Shown here in pieces: positions 25,352 to 37,396 of a stretch of 64,000 bases of DNA (position 1 is the first letter of the stretch; each line of letters begins with the position of its first letter). A model generated the notes under the pieces. The model was not told the DNA's origin. It searched no databases and saw nothing but the letters and a program-made list of their open reading frames with translations. This stretch comes from Hevea brasiliensis (Eukaryota; Streptophyta; Magnoliopsida; Malpighiales; Euphorbiaceae): positions 35,675,593 to 35,739,592 of the forward strand of contig NC_079496.1 in NCBI RefSeq assembly GCF_030052815.1, written 5' to 3'. Position numbers and translations under genes: made by a program.

Positions 25352-28300
25352 TGTAACGCCATCACCGTAGGTAGTCCATACATTCTACTATTCAGGCGAC
25401 TAATGTCTATTTGGACAATCAGAATTCTGGAACTACACTTAAACTATAGTGAGGAGGCATAAATTGATGGAATAAATGTTAAGAAAATATATGAAAAAAT
25501 TAGAAAAAATAAAATAAAATTTAGAGAATTTATTAATTGATACAAAAATAATAAAAATAACCCGATGTGCACCATGAAGAGTATTTTGGTCATTTCACTC
25601 CAAAGGTGAATTTTGACCTAAATGTCAAATTAAAAATTTGAGAGAATAAAATAATTAACATAGATTAAAAAACTTTATGAATTAAATTAAGAAAGAAAAG
25701 AAGAAGAAAAGAAAAGAAAAAGGCTTAGGAAAATTTAAAAATTTAAAGTACAAAAAAATAGAATATATATAAGGAATAAAAGGCAAGCCCCCACCAACCA
25801 TCTTCTTCTCCACTCCACCTCTTCTCTCTCCCTTCTTTTGGCCGGCTGGTTGGTTCCCATTTCCACCATTGTTATTCAAGCTTCAAGCTTGATTTCCACC
25901 TCATTTCCTCACTAAAACCCATAGCTCTCTTCATAAAAAATCCTCCCCACTCCATAAGGAAGCTTCAGATACCCATAAGAAGCAAAGAAATTGAAGTATG
26001 CAAGTTAGGCCACAAAGGTAAGTGCAAGATACCACTTTCTCTCTTCTTTAAATCATGTAAGAATGATAAGATGAGTGAGTATCACATGAAAATGAAAACA
26101 AATGAAAAGAAAATAAAATATCCAAATTTCAATAGCCACGGAACCCTTGAGGTTTGATGCTTTTAAGTGATAAAAAATGGTTCCATGAGAATGTTTGATA
26201 AGTTGATATGTTTGGGAGTTTGAATGTGTAGTGTTTGTGCAAATTGGAACTTTGAAATTAGGGTTTGTGTACATGATTTGAGGACTTTATGTAAATGCTT
26301 GAAATTGACCTATTGAGTTGAGATTGTTACTTATAGAAGTGTTATGCATGCCAATTAAAGTAAGGAAGTTGGAGGAAATTGAAAATTGGGAGTGCTTATT
26401 TTCTACAGGTTGGGACTCAATGAGTCTAGTGTGTTTGATAAATCATAACTGATTGTTTGTTGCTCTAATTGGTATAAAGCCAGTTGGAGGTGAAACTAGA
26501 CCCAAAATAGCCCATTTTCTATGAAGAAACCATGCCCAAATTCTGTCCAAAACTTAACCTAAACACTGTCCAAATCCGGATGACCCTACACAAAATCCAG
26601 AAAATGACCAAATGAACAGTACATATTCATTTAGTCATAACTCCCTCTATACTAGTCCAAATGACCTAAATTTGATACCATTGGAAAGCTTAGATATAGG
26701 GCTATAATTTTCATGAAGACCATTGAACCCAGAAATGCCAAAAACCAAACCAAATTACTGGCCCAAATTGGGTCACAAAACTGCCTAGAATTAGGTTGTC
26801 CAGAAACTGTTGGACATAAACTTACCCGACCAATTTTGGCAAAATGGCCATAACTTGGTCTACAAGAATTCAAATGTAGTGAAACTAGTGGAAAAATGTC
26901 CACAAGACATAGATTTATAAAATTGGTATTTTGATCAAAACCAGAAATTAAGAGAACTAGGTCAAATAGTTAGAATAAGTCACTGCGTCAAAACCTGGAA
27001 TCTGACCAAACTCCACTTGATCCCAGAACAGTCTTTTAGCCATAACTCCCACTAAAAAAATCCAATTGGGAAGAGCCATGCCTTTCTAGAAGCCTGAGAG
27101 ACAGGGCTACAACTTTTTTTTAGAAACCTTCCTCAAATTATGCTTGTAAAGACCTTGAAAATTGACTTGCAATCACTGACCTGAACTGAACACTTGTTGG
27201 CACGGGGTACATGAGTCCAGGTCAGTTAATTGGCCATAAATAATTTCACAAAGCTTGAAAATTTGTGATACAAATTTCTTAATGATCATAAGACATAGGA
27301 CAACAATTTCTATGAAGATCACCATGCCTAAAAGTGACTATAACATATTCCATTAATTAGGTAAAATTTAAGTCCAAAATCTGCCTAGTTAAGGAACCAG
27401 AATTTGGAAATGAGTCAGTTATGGTTATCCGACCATAACATGAGTTCTAAAAATCAAATTGACATGATTCAAAAGGGAAAATGAAGATAAGATATAGAGA
27501 AACAACTTCCATGAAGGAAGTGCAGCCAAACAGTGGCTACAAACTAATTATATGGATAGGCAAATGTAAGACACAAAAACTGAAACCAAAGAAGGGTCTG
27601 TGAGATAAATTATCTTATGGTAGGGAATTTAACCCTAACAAGCCATTAAACACTAAATCACATGAAAGATGTATGTAGGACCTATTTTCCCACTATTAAG
27701 TGATATGAACGTCTCAAATAAATGTGTAATAATGTTTAATTGTCCATAGTATGCCTAGACTTAGTTATTTAATTTGGATCAATTGGTATACCGATTAGAG
27801 ACTACAGATAGCAGTACTGCCCATAGAAATAATCATCAACAGAGAAAATATGTCTAACATGATTGTTTTACAGGCTTTATGCCTGCCCGTTGGCCATTGT
27901 GCCTAATATTATATCTGGCTTAAATGCCTGCCCGCGGGCTTCATGCCTGACATGACCGATGTATACTGGATAGACATATGGCTGTCTAACTAGTACACTC
28001 CCGTATATCCACCTTTTATAATTTGTTATAGGTTTCTTGGGAATTGATAATGATTAATTAAGACTTAAAATATAATAAGTAAATAGAAAACGTTCCAATA
28101 ATTTTAATTGTTTCCAAAGTGCAATGAAAATATAAACGACCCAAAAAATTATGAATTGCCATTATTATTTCAATTATTAGTTATTGTTTTTATAAATTAT
28201 GTAACACTAAGTGTTATGCTTAGCGCGTTGGTTTTCTATCACATAGGTATTGGAGACCAGTCTGGCGGTGCGACAAAGACAAGATAGTGCTCACAGAGCT

Positions 28301-28813
28301 CGACCATTTACCATCGTCCAGAGTCACCTCAGTCTTTTGTATTTTATTGGTAGGGCCCATGTATGTCTAGATTTTGTTCTTTTGTTCATTGTACATAAAA
28401 ACATGATGTATTTCATTTTGGATTGTAATTAAACTTTGAGATTGTAATGAAAACTTGTAATTTATTATCTATGAATTTTTATATGAATGCAATAGATGAT
28501 ACCTTTTGGAGATCTCATAAATATTGTAAATAATATGATACAATAGAATATGATTTGGAAATGTGTGAAATGAATATGAGCAAACTAACAGGTGATTAGT
28601 GGAACCCGCCAGATTCTAATAAAATAGGGGAGGCTCTGTGCGGGTCTCCACAGAAATAAGTTATAAAAAAAAAGAAATTTCTACACATGGATTACAGGTT
28701 TTTACATGATATTAAAAATTTACAATGGACATGATAAGACAAGATAGGGTGCTCCGGCACCGAATGTGGCATTTTTTGCTCAGCTATATAGTAAACGGGT
28801 AAGAGGCGTCGTA
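25352..28813 (+). repeat. 5' LTR of element B
   Basis: It starts TGTAACGCCATCACC and ends in a decayed GGCGTCGTA (the intact family end is GGGGTGTCACA). Landmarks in order: TATA box 25764, pyrimidine-rich leader 25795-25850, splice-donor-like AAAG|GTAAGTGC at 26018, six 'ATAACT' modules (26445, 26637, 26850, 27042, 27236, 27435) and a decayed twin hairpin 28207-28245. It differs from the 3' LTR at many sites, except in a near-identical tract at about 26859-27669. Confidence 0.93.
25764..25774 (+). promoter_or_regulatory. TATA box in LTR of element B
   Basis: TATATATAAGG, conserved in the 3' LTR near 46636. The C/T-rich stretch about 30 bp downstream suits a transcript start, which would leave roughly 3 kb of R-U5 downstream in this LTR. 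Predicted only. Confidence 0.5.
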
Positions 28814-28950
28814 TTTAGTGGTATCAGTGCAGAGGTTCAAGCGGTCCTAGACCTAGATAGTTAGAAATAGATAGAGTGCATTACATGCATGGGCCTTTAA
28901 ATAGAGTCAAGGTGACACTAATACAGAACTATTCTTTGTCTGTTTTATAG
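26018..28950 (+). other. Candidate leader intron of element B
   Basis: The donor AAAG|GTAAGTGC at 26018 fits the plant 5' splice consensus. The acceptor TTCTTTGTCTGTTTTATAG ends at 28950, five bases before the gag ATG. Splicing would remove 2.9 kb including the repeat modules, the hairpins and the primer site, placing gag close to the cap. Comparable pairs exist in elements A and C. This is inferred from sequence; no transcript is available here. Confidence 0.45.
28819..28830 (+). promoter_or_regulatory. Primer-binding site of element B
   Basis: TGGTATCAGTGC, one base off the TGGTATCAGAGC complement of the initiator Met tRNA 3' end, five bases after the 5' LTR. It primes minus-strand DNA synthesis in LTR retrotransposons. 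Confidence 0.85.
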
Positions 28951-28955
28951 GATCG

Positions 28956-30265
28956 ATGGCATCTGATCCTTTAGAGCACGGACCTCCAAGACCAATAAAG
29001 GAGTAGGTAGAGAGTCACGTACCTGCACCTGCTTCTAGTAGGGAGCGAAGCAGTATAGCTGAGTCATCCCGTGGCACTGTAGGGAGAGCACAGCAGGCCT
29101 TCCTGGAATAGATGACTCAGCTACTCTGTCAGGTCAAAAGAGCCATCCCACAGCGACAACCACCTCCACCTTCACAGCCACAGCCACCACCACCACCACC
29201 TGTACAGCCACCACCACCCCCACAGCCACAACCTGTACACAGATCCCCACTAGAGAAATTGCGAAAGTATGGGGCAGTTGACTTTAGGGGTAAGAAGGAG
29301 GATGATCCAGCCACAGTAGAGTATTAGCTGGAGAGGACAGAGAGGGTATTACAGCAGTTGCACTGAACCCCAGAGCAGCACTTGGAGTGTGCTCTGTCAC
29401 TGCTACAGGAGAATGCTTATAGATGGTGGGTGACAGTATCTAGAGTGGTACAGCCTGCACAGATCACCTGGGAGTTCTATCTGGCTGAATTCAGAAAGAA
29501 ATACATCAGTCATGTGTACTTGGAGGCCAAAAGGAGAGAATTCCTGGCACTGAGACAGAGGTAGCTTACAGTCTCTGAACATAAGTGGGAATTCGTGAGA
29601 CTTAGCGGATATGCATTGGAGTTAATGCCCACAGAAACTGATAAATGCAGAAGATTTGAGGAAGGACTGAATGACAACATCAGGTTGATAGTGACATCTC
29701 ACCACTTCACCTATTTCTCTCTGTTGGTAGCACAGCCTTCGATGTGGAGAGAGTCAGAAATGAAGAGTAGTCTAGAAAGGATAGGCAACGCAAGAGGGGT
29801 TCTGGATCTGGTTAGTCCGGTTCAGCAAACACTAGTAGTAAGAAGCCCAAGGAGTCTCAGGGTTAGACTCAAGGCCGAGGTAAAAGGCAGAAATCTCGAT
29901 TTGCTCTGCCAGGAGGAGGACAGTCTAGTGCATCAGTGGGTAGTTCTTCGAGTACAGCTACACGGGGATTAGCCCCACCACTCGCTTGTACACATTGTAG
30001 GAGACCCCATAGAGGAGAGTGCAGATTGTTGACTGGTGGATATTTCAAATGTGGGTCTACGGATCACTTCCTGAAGGATTTTTCACAGAGGAATGTTAGT
30101 GTACCCACTGCTCCACCTCAGATGGAGAGGTCTGCCCCAGCAGCACAAAGGGGTAGAAGACCTATAAGGCCGGATATAGCTGGTACATCTCAGAGGCCTA
30201 CTGCAGAGACAGTTCAGAGGCAGGAGACTAGAGTAGCACCTCATGCCTATGCTATGAGAGCTTGA
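28956..30265 (+). pseudogene. Gag of element B (decayed)
   Basis: The capsid protein frame starts at ATG 28956, immediately after a strong acceptor-like sequence. An N-terminal region is followed by an unusual run of prolines and glutamines (about 29150-29245), then the retrotransposon gag core: 'LEKLRKYGAVDFRGKKEDDPA', 'LECALSLLQENAYRWW' and 'CRRFEEGLNDNIRL'. The zinc knuckle near 30040 has lost two cysteines, reading 'YFKCGSTDHFLKDF' where the family has Cys at both ends. At least four in-frame stops (near 29007, 29110, 29326 and 29563) and a frameshift near 29710 are present. Gag and protease share a frame, with a stop at 30263. It packaged the element RNA when alive and is now inert. Confidence 0.88.
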
Positions 30266-30660
30266 AATGAGCCAGAGCCAACTGATGTCATAAGGGGTAC
30301 TTTCTCACTTTATGATTTATCTGTATGTACATTGATTGATCCTAGCTCCACACATTCTTATGTGTGTATTGCCCCATCTGTTGGTAGAGGGGTACAAGTA
30401 AAGGAGTTAGAGGAGGACATACAAGTCACAAACCCTTTAGGCTATAGTGTCATGGTAAAAAAGGTCTATAAGGGTTGTCCTCTGAGGATACAGGGTTATG
30501 AGTTCCAGCTGACTTGATTGAGCTACCATTCCATTAGTTTGATGTGATATTGGGAATGGATTGGTTATCACATCATTAGGCGATGGTAGATAATCGGCTA
30601 AAGAGGATGTCACTACAAACAGCAGAAGGGGATGAGATTACAGTTGTAGGTTAAGAAACA
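30266..30660 (+). pseudogene. Aspartic protease domain of element B
   Basis: It continues the gag frame. The active-site region reads 'LIDPSSTHSYVC' near 30330, equivalent to the D-P-G-S-T-H-S-Y motif of the element A protease at 55570, with Gly changed to Ser. 'NPLGYSVMVKKVYKGCPLRIQG' follows. The frame then breaks at 30516 and picks up 'FDVILGMDWL'-like sequence near 30540-30565. This domain cut the polyprotein; the copy is dead. Confidence 0.8.
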
Positions 30661-30699
30661 GGTTGTCTTTCTACTATCATATCAGCCACAGCAGCAAGA

Positions 30700-31033
30700 A
30701 GAATGATAAGAAAGGGCTGTGAGGCTTTCTTAGCACATGTGGTTGACACTAGGAAGACTAGCCCAAGCATACAGAAGATCCCCATAGTATGTGAATTTCT
30801 GGATGTGTTTCCAGAAGAGTTGCAGGGTTTGCCACCTGATAAAGAAGTGGAGTTTGCTATAGAGGTTATGCGGGGTACTGCACTAATCTCCATTGCTCCA
30901 TATAGGATGACACCTACTGAACTGAGAGAGTTGAAAGTTCAGTTACAGGAGCTACTAGACAAGGGCTTCATTCGCCCTAGTGTGTCACCTTGGGGAGCAC
31001 TAGTGCTATTTGTGAAGAAGAAAGATGGCACAC
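30700..31033 (+). pseudogene. Reverse transcriptase of element B, N-terminal part
   Basis: It encodes 'GCEAFLAHVVDT', 'CEFLDVFPEELQGLPP', 'YRMTPTELRELKVQLQELL', 'FIRPSVSPWGALVLFVKKKDG' and stops where solo LTR E inserted, after GGCACAC. The rest of RT resumes at 43498. The frame here is open and matches element A at 55250-54900. Confidence 0.9.
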
Positions 31034-31245
31034 TGAAGGAGCGAAAGCATGAAAAACATAAGTTTATACCATTGAATTCAAAAATTTTCACCTAGGGTCA
31101 CATGCATAATGCAAGATTTATTTTTATCTATTTGATTTCAATGATAAACAATATATTAAAATACTTTTAATATGTTTTTGGATCTGTATTTTCCATTTAA
31201 GATTTTAAAATTAATCAGATTAATTTTAGAACCCTAGATTAGATC

Positions 31246-34200
31246 TGTCACACCCTACCCCTCTGTAAGGCATAACATGATCCCGTAGTATACCTAATGA
31301 ATTACCAACTCCGTCTACTGATAACCCATTAAATACACTACAAGGGATTTTAAAAACTTTTCTTACTTCTTTTACAGTGGTGAGCACTATTTACAGGTGT
31401 TGAAAACCTTTTTCAACTGAAGTGATAGAATTAACTCATTTGAATTATTTGGAATTTCTGTAAAAATTTTGGCAGAATGCCATCTGTATTTTGGATAAAA
31501 CAGTTCTTCAGAAAACCTGTAAAAAGCACTTCAAATATTTTCCAAATCTCAACTCCAACATTTTTCTCAATACAACATATTTCTCAACTCAAATCCACAG
31601 TAATTTTTCAAAAGCTGAGATATAGGAAATATAATACAATTTTTACAAGTCAAAATAACTCATAATTATTTTACAACCTCAAGTTACAATTTGAATTTAC
31701 AACTGCTCAAACCAAAACAATATGTACATACAGTGGTCATACATTACAGTACAAAATGCAAAAAGTGGTATACTCGTTATACTCGAAAAATCTCTCGCTG
31801 GAGGTACTAGCAGCCTAGTCTGCTGCTCTGTCTGTCTGTCTACCTGCGACAGCAATAAAAAGCTATCGCTGAGACAATGTCTCAGTGGTGCACAATATTA
31901 ACTAAATACAACTTTAAATCACAATTCATAAACCATATAAATAGTGGATACATAAAACCATAGTTAAATTCAAGACAATGAATGTCATAAAGAATTTAAA
32001 CTCCAATTCACAATTTATCAAAATTCATAATAACACAATTTAGTCAAATAATTTAAGAATACCATATTGCCAATTCATACACAATTTGATCAAATTACTG
32101 AATAACACAGTGTTGCCGATCAATATCACAATTTAAGCCAGGACACAATTTTTTTTCACACATGCCGTGTTGTACACCACGACAAGACACACTCACCCCA
32201 ATAATCGAAATCAATGAGGGAGGAAGCTAGCTATATAATGAGTACTCATTTATACTCACCTCAGACTGGGAAGTCAAAGAGGGAGGAACATAATCATACT
32301 CACCCCAGACTGATAAGTCAAAGAGGGAGGAATAATCACACTCACCCCATTAATGGAGGAGGAATATAATGTGATGTCATGCCAATTGTGAATCAAAACA
32401 ATTCCAAACATTTTATTCAAATGATCCGAAGAATCCAATAAATTTCCAAAGTTATAATTTCATTCACAAAATGGCAACACAATTCGTAATTCACTTCAAT
32501 TTCCACAAAAACCATTTACAGTGCTTTTCAATCAATAAGTATCCATCAAATACCATTCAAACAGTTTCTCACAGTTTCAAATCATTTATAATGCTTTTCA
32601 AGCAATAAATATCCATTCAAGTACATTTCCACAATTTAAAACAATAACATACAAGTAGTCATAATTTATTTCAATTGAAAATAATTCAAAAGAAATAAAT
32701 ATTGTGCACAAACACAATTTAAAATAATAACATACAGTTTATCATATGAAATATTATTCAGAACAAAATCAGTTGAAAACTAGTTGTGCACAAACACAAT
32801 TTAAAACAATAATGTACAATAGTCATAATTCATTTCAATTGAAAAATTCAAAAGAAATAGCCATTGTGCACAAACCTCTGATATTTGTCTCCTGGTCTTG
32901 ACTCGGTATTTCTTTCCCTTTTGCTGAGTCCTTGTTAACTGAGAAACACAATTTGAAGTGTTTCAGTACCAAATTAAATTGTCTCTATCGATAATGCTCG
33001 ATAAATAATTCACTGAAAGCTATTATTTGCTTAATCGCCTAATATACCGACCCTCGATGCGTTCTAGGTAAATTAGGTTTTAGTGTCGTTAATATGTCAC
33101 ATTCGATAGGGTTTTAGGTTTGGTACACGTTACCAATTTCATTTCCTTGTTTAGTGCATTTTAATGCAACTTGCTGGATTCCGGGATACTAGTTTGACCT
33201 AGCCGGACGACTTAGTTCCCTCCGTTTTCGGGTTTCAGTCAAAACTACAAACTTGTAGATCTATGTCTTATGGAACGCGGTGCAAAATTTTAGGTCATTC
33301 CGAGTTAAGTAGACCAAGTTATGGTCATTATACTATTGCTGGTCAAATGGCATCAAATTAGGTCAATTTTAGGTCAATTTGTTCAACTCTGGTTCGGCCA
33401 GTTTTTGGACCCGAACTTGTTCAAGCTTTTTGACTTGCTTCTGGTCATTTCTGGGCTTTGGTGTCTTCATAAGACTTGTAGGTATGGGTCTTAACTATTC
33501 TTGGTTAAAATTTCAGGTCAATTGGACCTGTTTTGAGTGAGTTATGGCCTAAACACTCACTGCTGCCCAATTGGTCAATTTTCAGGTCTCAATTGTACCT
33601 AATCCGAATTGGTCATTTTCTTATGTCACCTTGCAAGCAGAATTTTGGTATGCTTTCTCAATGAAAGTTGGCACATTTTGTGCCTAGTTTCACCTCCAAT
33701 TGGTCTCATACCAATTGAGGTTACACATTTAAAGTTATAGGCTAAAATGTATACTGCCTTAATCATATTGCTTAAACATACATCAATTACACCCTTACCT
33801 TACTAGATGTTCACTTCCCTACAAAATCTGTTTTGGTACATTACCAAAACCATACTCCACTTCACTTTAAAGTCATTTTGGGCAGATTACAATTATCCTC
33901 AACACTCCAAATATAACTCTAATTCCCAAAGTCCAAATACAATTACACATACACATAAACATTACTAGTTTTTACATACACTTTACACAACAAATTCATA
34001 TACATATCCATCAATCCTTAATGCCACAATTCTGCCCATATCTTCATGAACACATACACTTATCCAAGAGTTCCAAGGCTGCCGAAAATGTCCCTCAACC
34101 CTCTTCAAACCTAAAAATTTTCTTCACAAAACCAACACCCATAACATGTACACAAAGTTTAACAAAGCAATCTTCAAAAATGTGAACTTACCTTATGGTT

Positions 34201-35074
34201 GGAACTTGCCAAACCTTGATTAAACTTCTTAAATTTGGTATCAAGCTCTTCCTTATGATGTGTAGACAAACTTTCATGAAGGAACCTAAGTGATTGAAGG
34301 TGAAATGGAGGGTTAGATGAAGCTTGAATGAAAAACGTCAATGGTGGTTTCTCTTTTCTTCAATTCGGCAATGTTGGGAGAATTGGAGAAGATGAAGAAT
34401 TCAGATGGCATTATGGACTTACACCTGCCCCATTACATGTTTAATTTATTCATTAGTGGACCACTTACTTAAGAAAAATGATTTAATAAGATTTAAGTGC
34501 TAATTACACAATTTTCACTCCACTTTTGGCTATTTATATTAGGTACCCCCAAATTAATTTTTCATTTTATTTTCTAAGTGTAATATTATTTATTTTTAAT
34601 GGAAATTTAGGTCAAAAGACACTTCGGGATGTCAAATGACCATAATGCCCCTGTTCGGGTTGCATTCCCGATTTTTCGGTAACACCGGGTTTTGTCCGTT
34701 TTTCGATTTCTCACTTTTCTTTGTACTAATTACTTAATTTTTCTTTGATATTTCTAATGATATTTATACTTCAATAAATATTTATTGGAGTCCTAAAAAT
34801 ATTTTCCAGGGTTCCCCGCAGTCCAGGGCTAGTCAAAGGTACACGCCGTGACTTCCCGGTGCGGTCACCCATCGCTAGGGTTTTTGGCTCGCTTAACTTG
34901 GTTACATTTCTTTGCTATTATTTTTCCTTTGTTTTTTTTGTATTTTCTTTTCTTTTATTTCATTATTTTATGTCTCCTCACACATATTGAAGTGTGGTTC
35001 TAGGCATCCTAGCTGTCCGGACAGCACTGGTCACCAGGACAGCAGAACGCACTACCGAACATAGGGGTGTTACA
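31246..35074 (-). repeat. 3' LTR of element C
   Basis: On the - strand it begins TGTAACACCCC and ends GGTAGGGTGTGACA. Compared with the 5' LTR it lacks about 175 bp, corresponding to roughly 40443-40617. The solo C LTR at 14165 has the longer form, so this copy suffered the deletion. The twin hairpin is at 31885-31850. Confidence 0.93.
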
Positions 35075-35088
35075 ATTCTCCCCCCCTT
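35075..35088 (-). promoter_or_regulatory. Polypurine tract of element C
   Basis: AAGGGGGGGAGAAT on the - strand directly before the 3' LTR; it primes plus-strand DNA synthesis. Upstream at 35112-35093 lies an inverted repeat, AAATTTCG-TGGA-CGAAATTT. Confidence 0.85.
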
Positions 35089-35112
35089 AAATAAATTTCG
35101 TCCACGAAATTT

Positions 35113-36154
35113 TACCCAATAGCTATCTTACAATAGTCATACGTTTATTTTCTCCTTTCTATATGATCGTATAATATTCTTTTCCTCAAATTTGTATAAG
35201 ACTTTTAACAATCTAATACAACGTTTAATTTGTTTGTATAATACTAATCTCCTCTTACTATTGTGTTGTCTAATATTTCGGTTCACGTTCCTTCTTGAAT
35301 GACCCTTGAGGTCATGTTAGAATGATTTATCTAGTCGTTAGTCCTCTGACCATTCTAGTCAATAGTCTTCCTCATTTGTAATATTTCTTTGTTATATATG
35401 AATCAACTGTTTAAATCTCTACTTCCATAACTCTTTTTATCTGTCAATATTCTATAACTTACTTCCTTTTGTACTGAACTATAACCTTTCGATATTCTAA
35501 CTTTTGAGTTTTAGATCCCTAAGTAGGATTTTCAAACTTATTTCTAACAATTAAATTCTGTCATGGCATAACTATACCAAAAACAGATGCCATTGGCAAC
35601 TATTCTCATCTAGATGTACTATTGGGTAGTACGTAGCTCTACACAATAATCTCAAGTCGATCAGAATCTAACTACAAAGATAAACATCAAGAACATTGCA
35701 TAGTTACTACGATACATCCCAATAGATCAAATTTTCCTATCTTTTATCCTTTTTGAATTCACTGATATCTGAAACTTATTATGATTACAATATCCATTAA
35801 CAATTAATAACTGTAACATCTTTGCCCTCATCTAGAGCAAGTCTACTACCACAACTTACTTTTACGTCCACTTGCCTTACATTAAGTAGGCTTGCCAATT
35901 AGCTTTGTAATTTATGGTGTGTTAGAAAATACTTTTCGCCGATAAACTCTTTCAAAACTAATTTCACTTATTATCACAATCCTTATCTTAACGGGCCAAT
36001 CACTAATGCATCAAAATTTATTCCCCTGTAAAGGAATAACAACAGAACATGTAGTTCTAACACTAACATAAAAGTGTGCAAACTCTAGGTCAAACAATAC
36101 ATATATATATCTTAGTTACTAATTGAGAAAGTACCAGCAATAATGTCCAAAAGT
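35113..36154 (-). other. Non-coding internal region of element C
   Basis: About 1 kb between the gag stop and the polypurine-tract hairpin. I find no trace of protease, RT or integrase motifs on either strand. Whether it is remnant or unrelated sequence is not visible. Confidence 0.5.
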
Positions 36155-37396
36155 CTAAGCCTCTTCTCTCTGCCGTATAACGTATACTCCAGCTGGAGCA
36201 TCACCCTATTCTGGCTGATTCACAGTACTCTGACTTCTAGGTGTACTACCCCTACCTCTACCTCTTCCTCTACTAACTGATGGTGAACTATTTGGGGTAG
36301 AAACTTGGGTTGATCCCTTTGGTGTAGTAAATGATCCAGAACGACCTGGATTTACACAATCCCTAGCAAAATGGCCAGTCTCTCCATAGTTTAAACATGC
36401 TCCTACGGCTCTATAACATACCCCACTATGTGGTTTACCACAAGTTTTACAAAGTCGATCTGACAGCGCATTCCTGGGTTTCTGTTGAGTTTGCTGATCG
36501 GATCGAGGTGGTTTCTATCCAAAAGATCTATCTCTACCGGACTTCTTACTATCTCTGTTATATCCCCCAAAGTTTTTCCTCTTTCCAGTAAGACCACTAG
36601 AACTCTGTTCTACTGACTTTCCCTCTTTTTCTGTCTTCTCTGATTTCTTTTTCTCATGAGCCGCTTCAGATTCAATTCTTTCTAATTCTAGTGCTTGAGA
36701 AATAAGTTCAGAGAAGTTGTTATGTTTGAATCCGACCACTTGTAATCTGATACTAGGCTTCAAGCCGGTTTCAAACCTCTTACATCTCTCCCTACTGGTA
36801 GAAAGTAGACTTACTGCATAATGGCTTAGGCGGAAAAATTCCCTTTCATATTCAGCCACCGATCTACTCCCCTGTTTCAGACTTAGGAACTCTTGCGCTT
36901 CGATCTACATAAGCATCGTGACATACTTTGTCTGAATTCTCGAGAAAGTCACTCCATGTTAGCACTGCAGTTCTACTGCATCGTGGGGAATGGTTTTCCA
37001 CCAGTCATAAGCATCTCCCTGTAGTAGAGATACTGAGTATTCAAATCTGAGCTCCTCTGTGCAATGCAGTTTCTTGAATACCCTATCCATCCTCTCTAAC
37101 CATTGTTCTGCCTTTAGAGGATCTACTGTCCCCTTGAACTCTGTAGCCTCATATTTCATCAATTTGTCATATTGTCTAGCAGAAGACTGTGGTTGTACCA
37201 CTGGTGTCTGTATTGAGACTTGAGTAGGCACATTACCAGCCATTTGTTGGAACATTGCAGCCGTCACGAGCGAATCGAGCAGAAACTGCGATCAGAGGGC
37301 TGGTGCTACTGAACCACTAACATTATGTACGGCTGAAGCATCCCTTTGCACCTCAGCCTCTATAGATTGATCGACTGAACGATCACCCTCTTCCAT
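36155..37396 (-). pseudogene. Gag of element C
   Basis: The frame starts at the ATG at 37396 (MEEGDRSVDQSIE), 26 bases after a candidate acceptor. It then has the gag core: 'MFQQMAGN', 'LMKYEATEFKGTVDPLKAEQW', 'SVSLLQGDAYDWW' and 'RCKRFETGLKPSIRLQVVGF', then a Lys/Glu-rich linker and a zinc knuckle near 36390 reading C-L-N-Y-G-E-T-G-H-F-A-R-D-C, where the second cysteine of CCHC is Tyr. An Arg/Gly-rich 'RGRGRGRG' tail follows. Stops at about 37297, 36956, 36904, 36515 and 36206 interrupt it. It is distinct from gag A and gag B in sequence. With the rest of pol missing, it is the only coding part of this element. Confidence 0.85.

Noticed and set aside
28819..28830. tRNA gene at the TGGTATCAG sequences
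   Set aside because: Only the 12-base primer-binding complement is present; there is no cloverleaf. The same applies at 37569 and 56973.
29129..29314. Gly/Cys-rich ORF on the - strand
   Set aside because: It is the complement of the Pro/Gln run in gag of element B.
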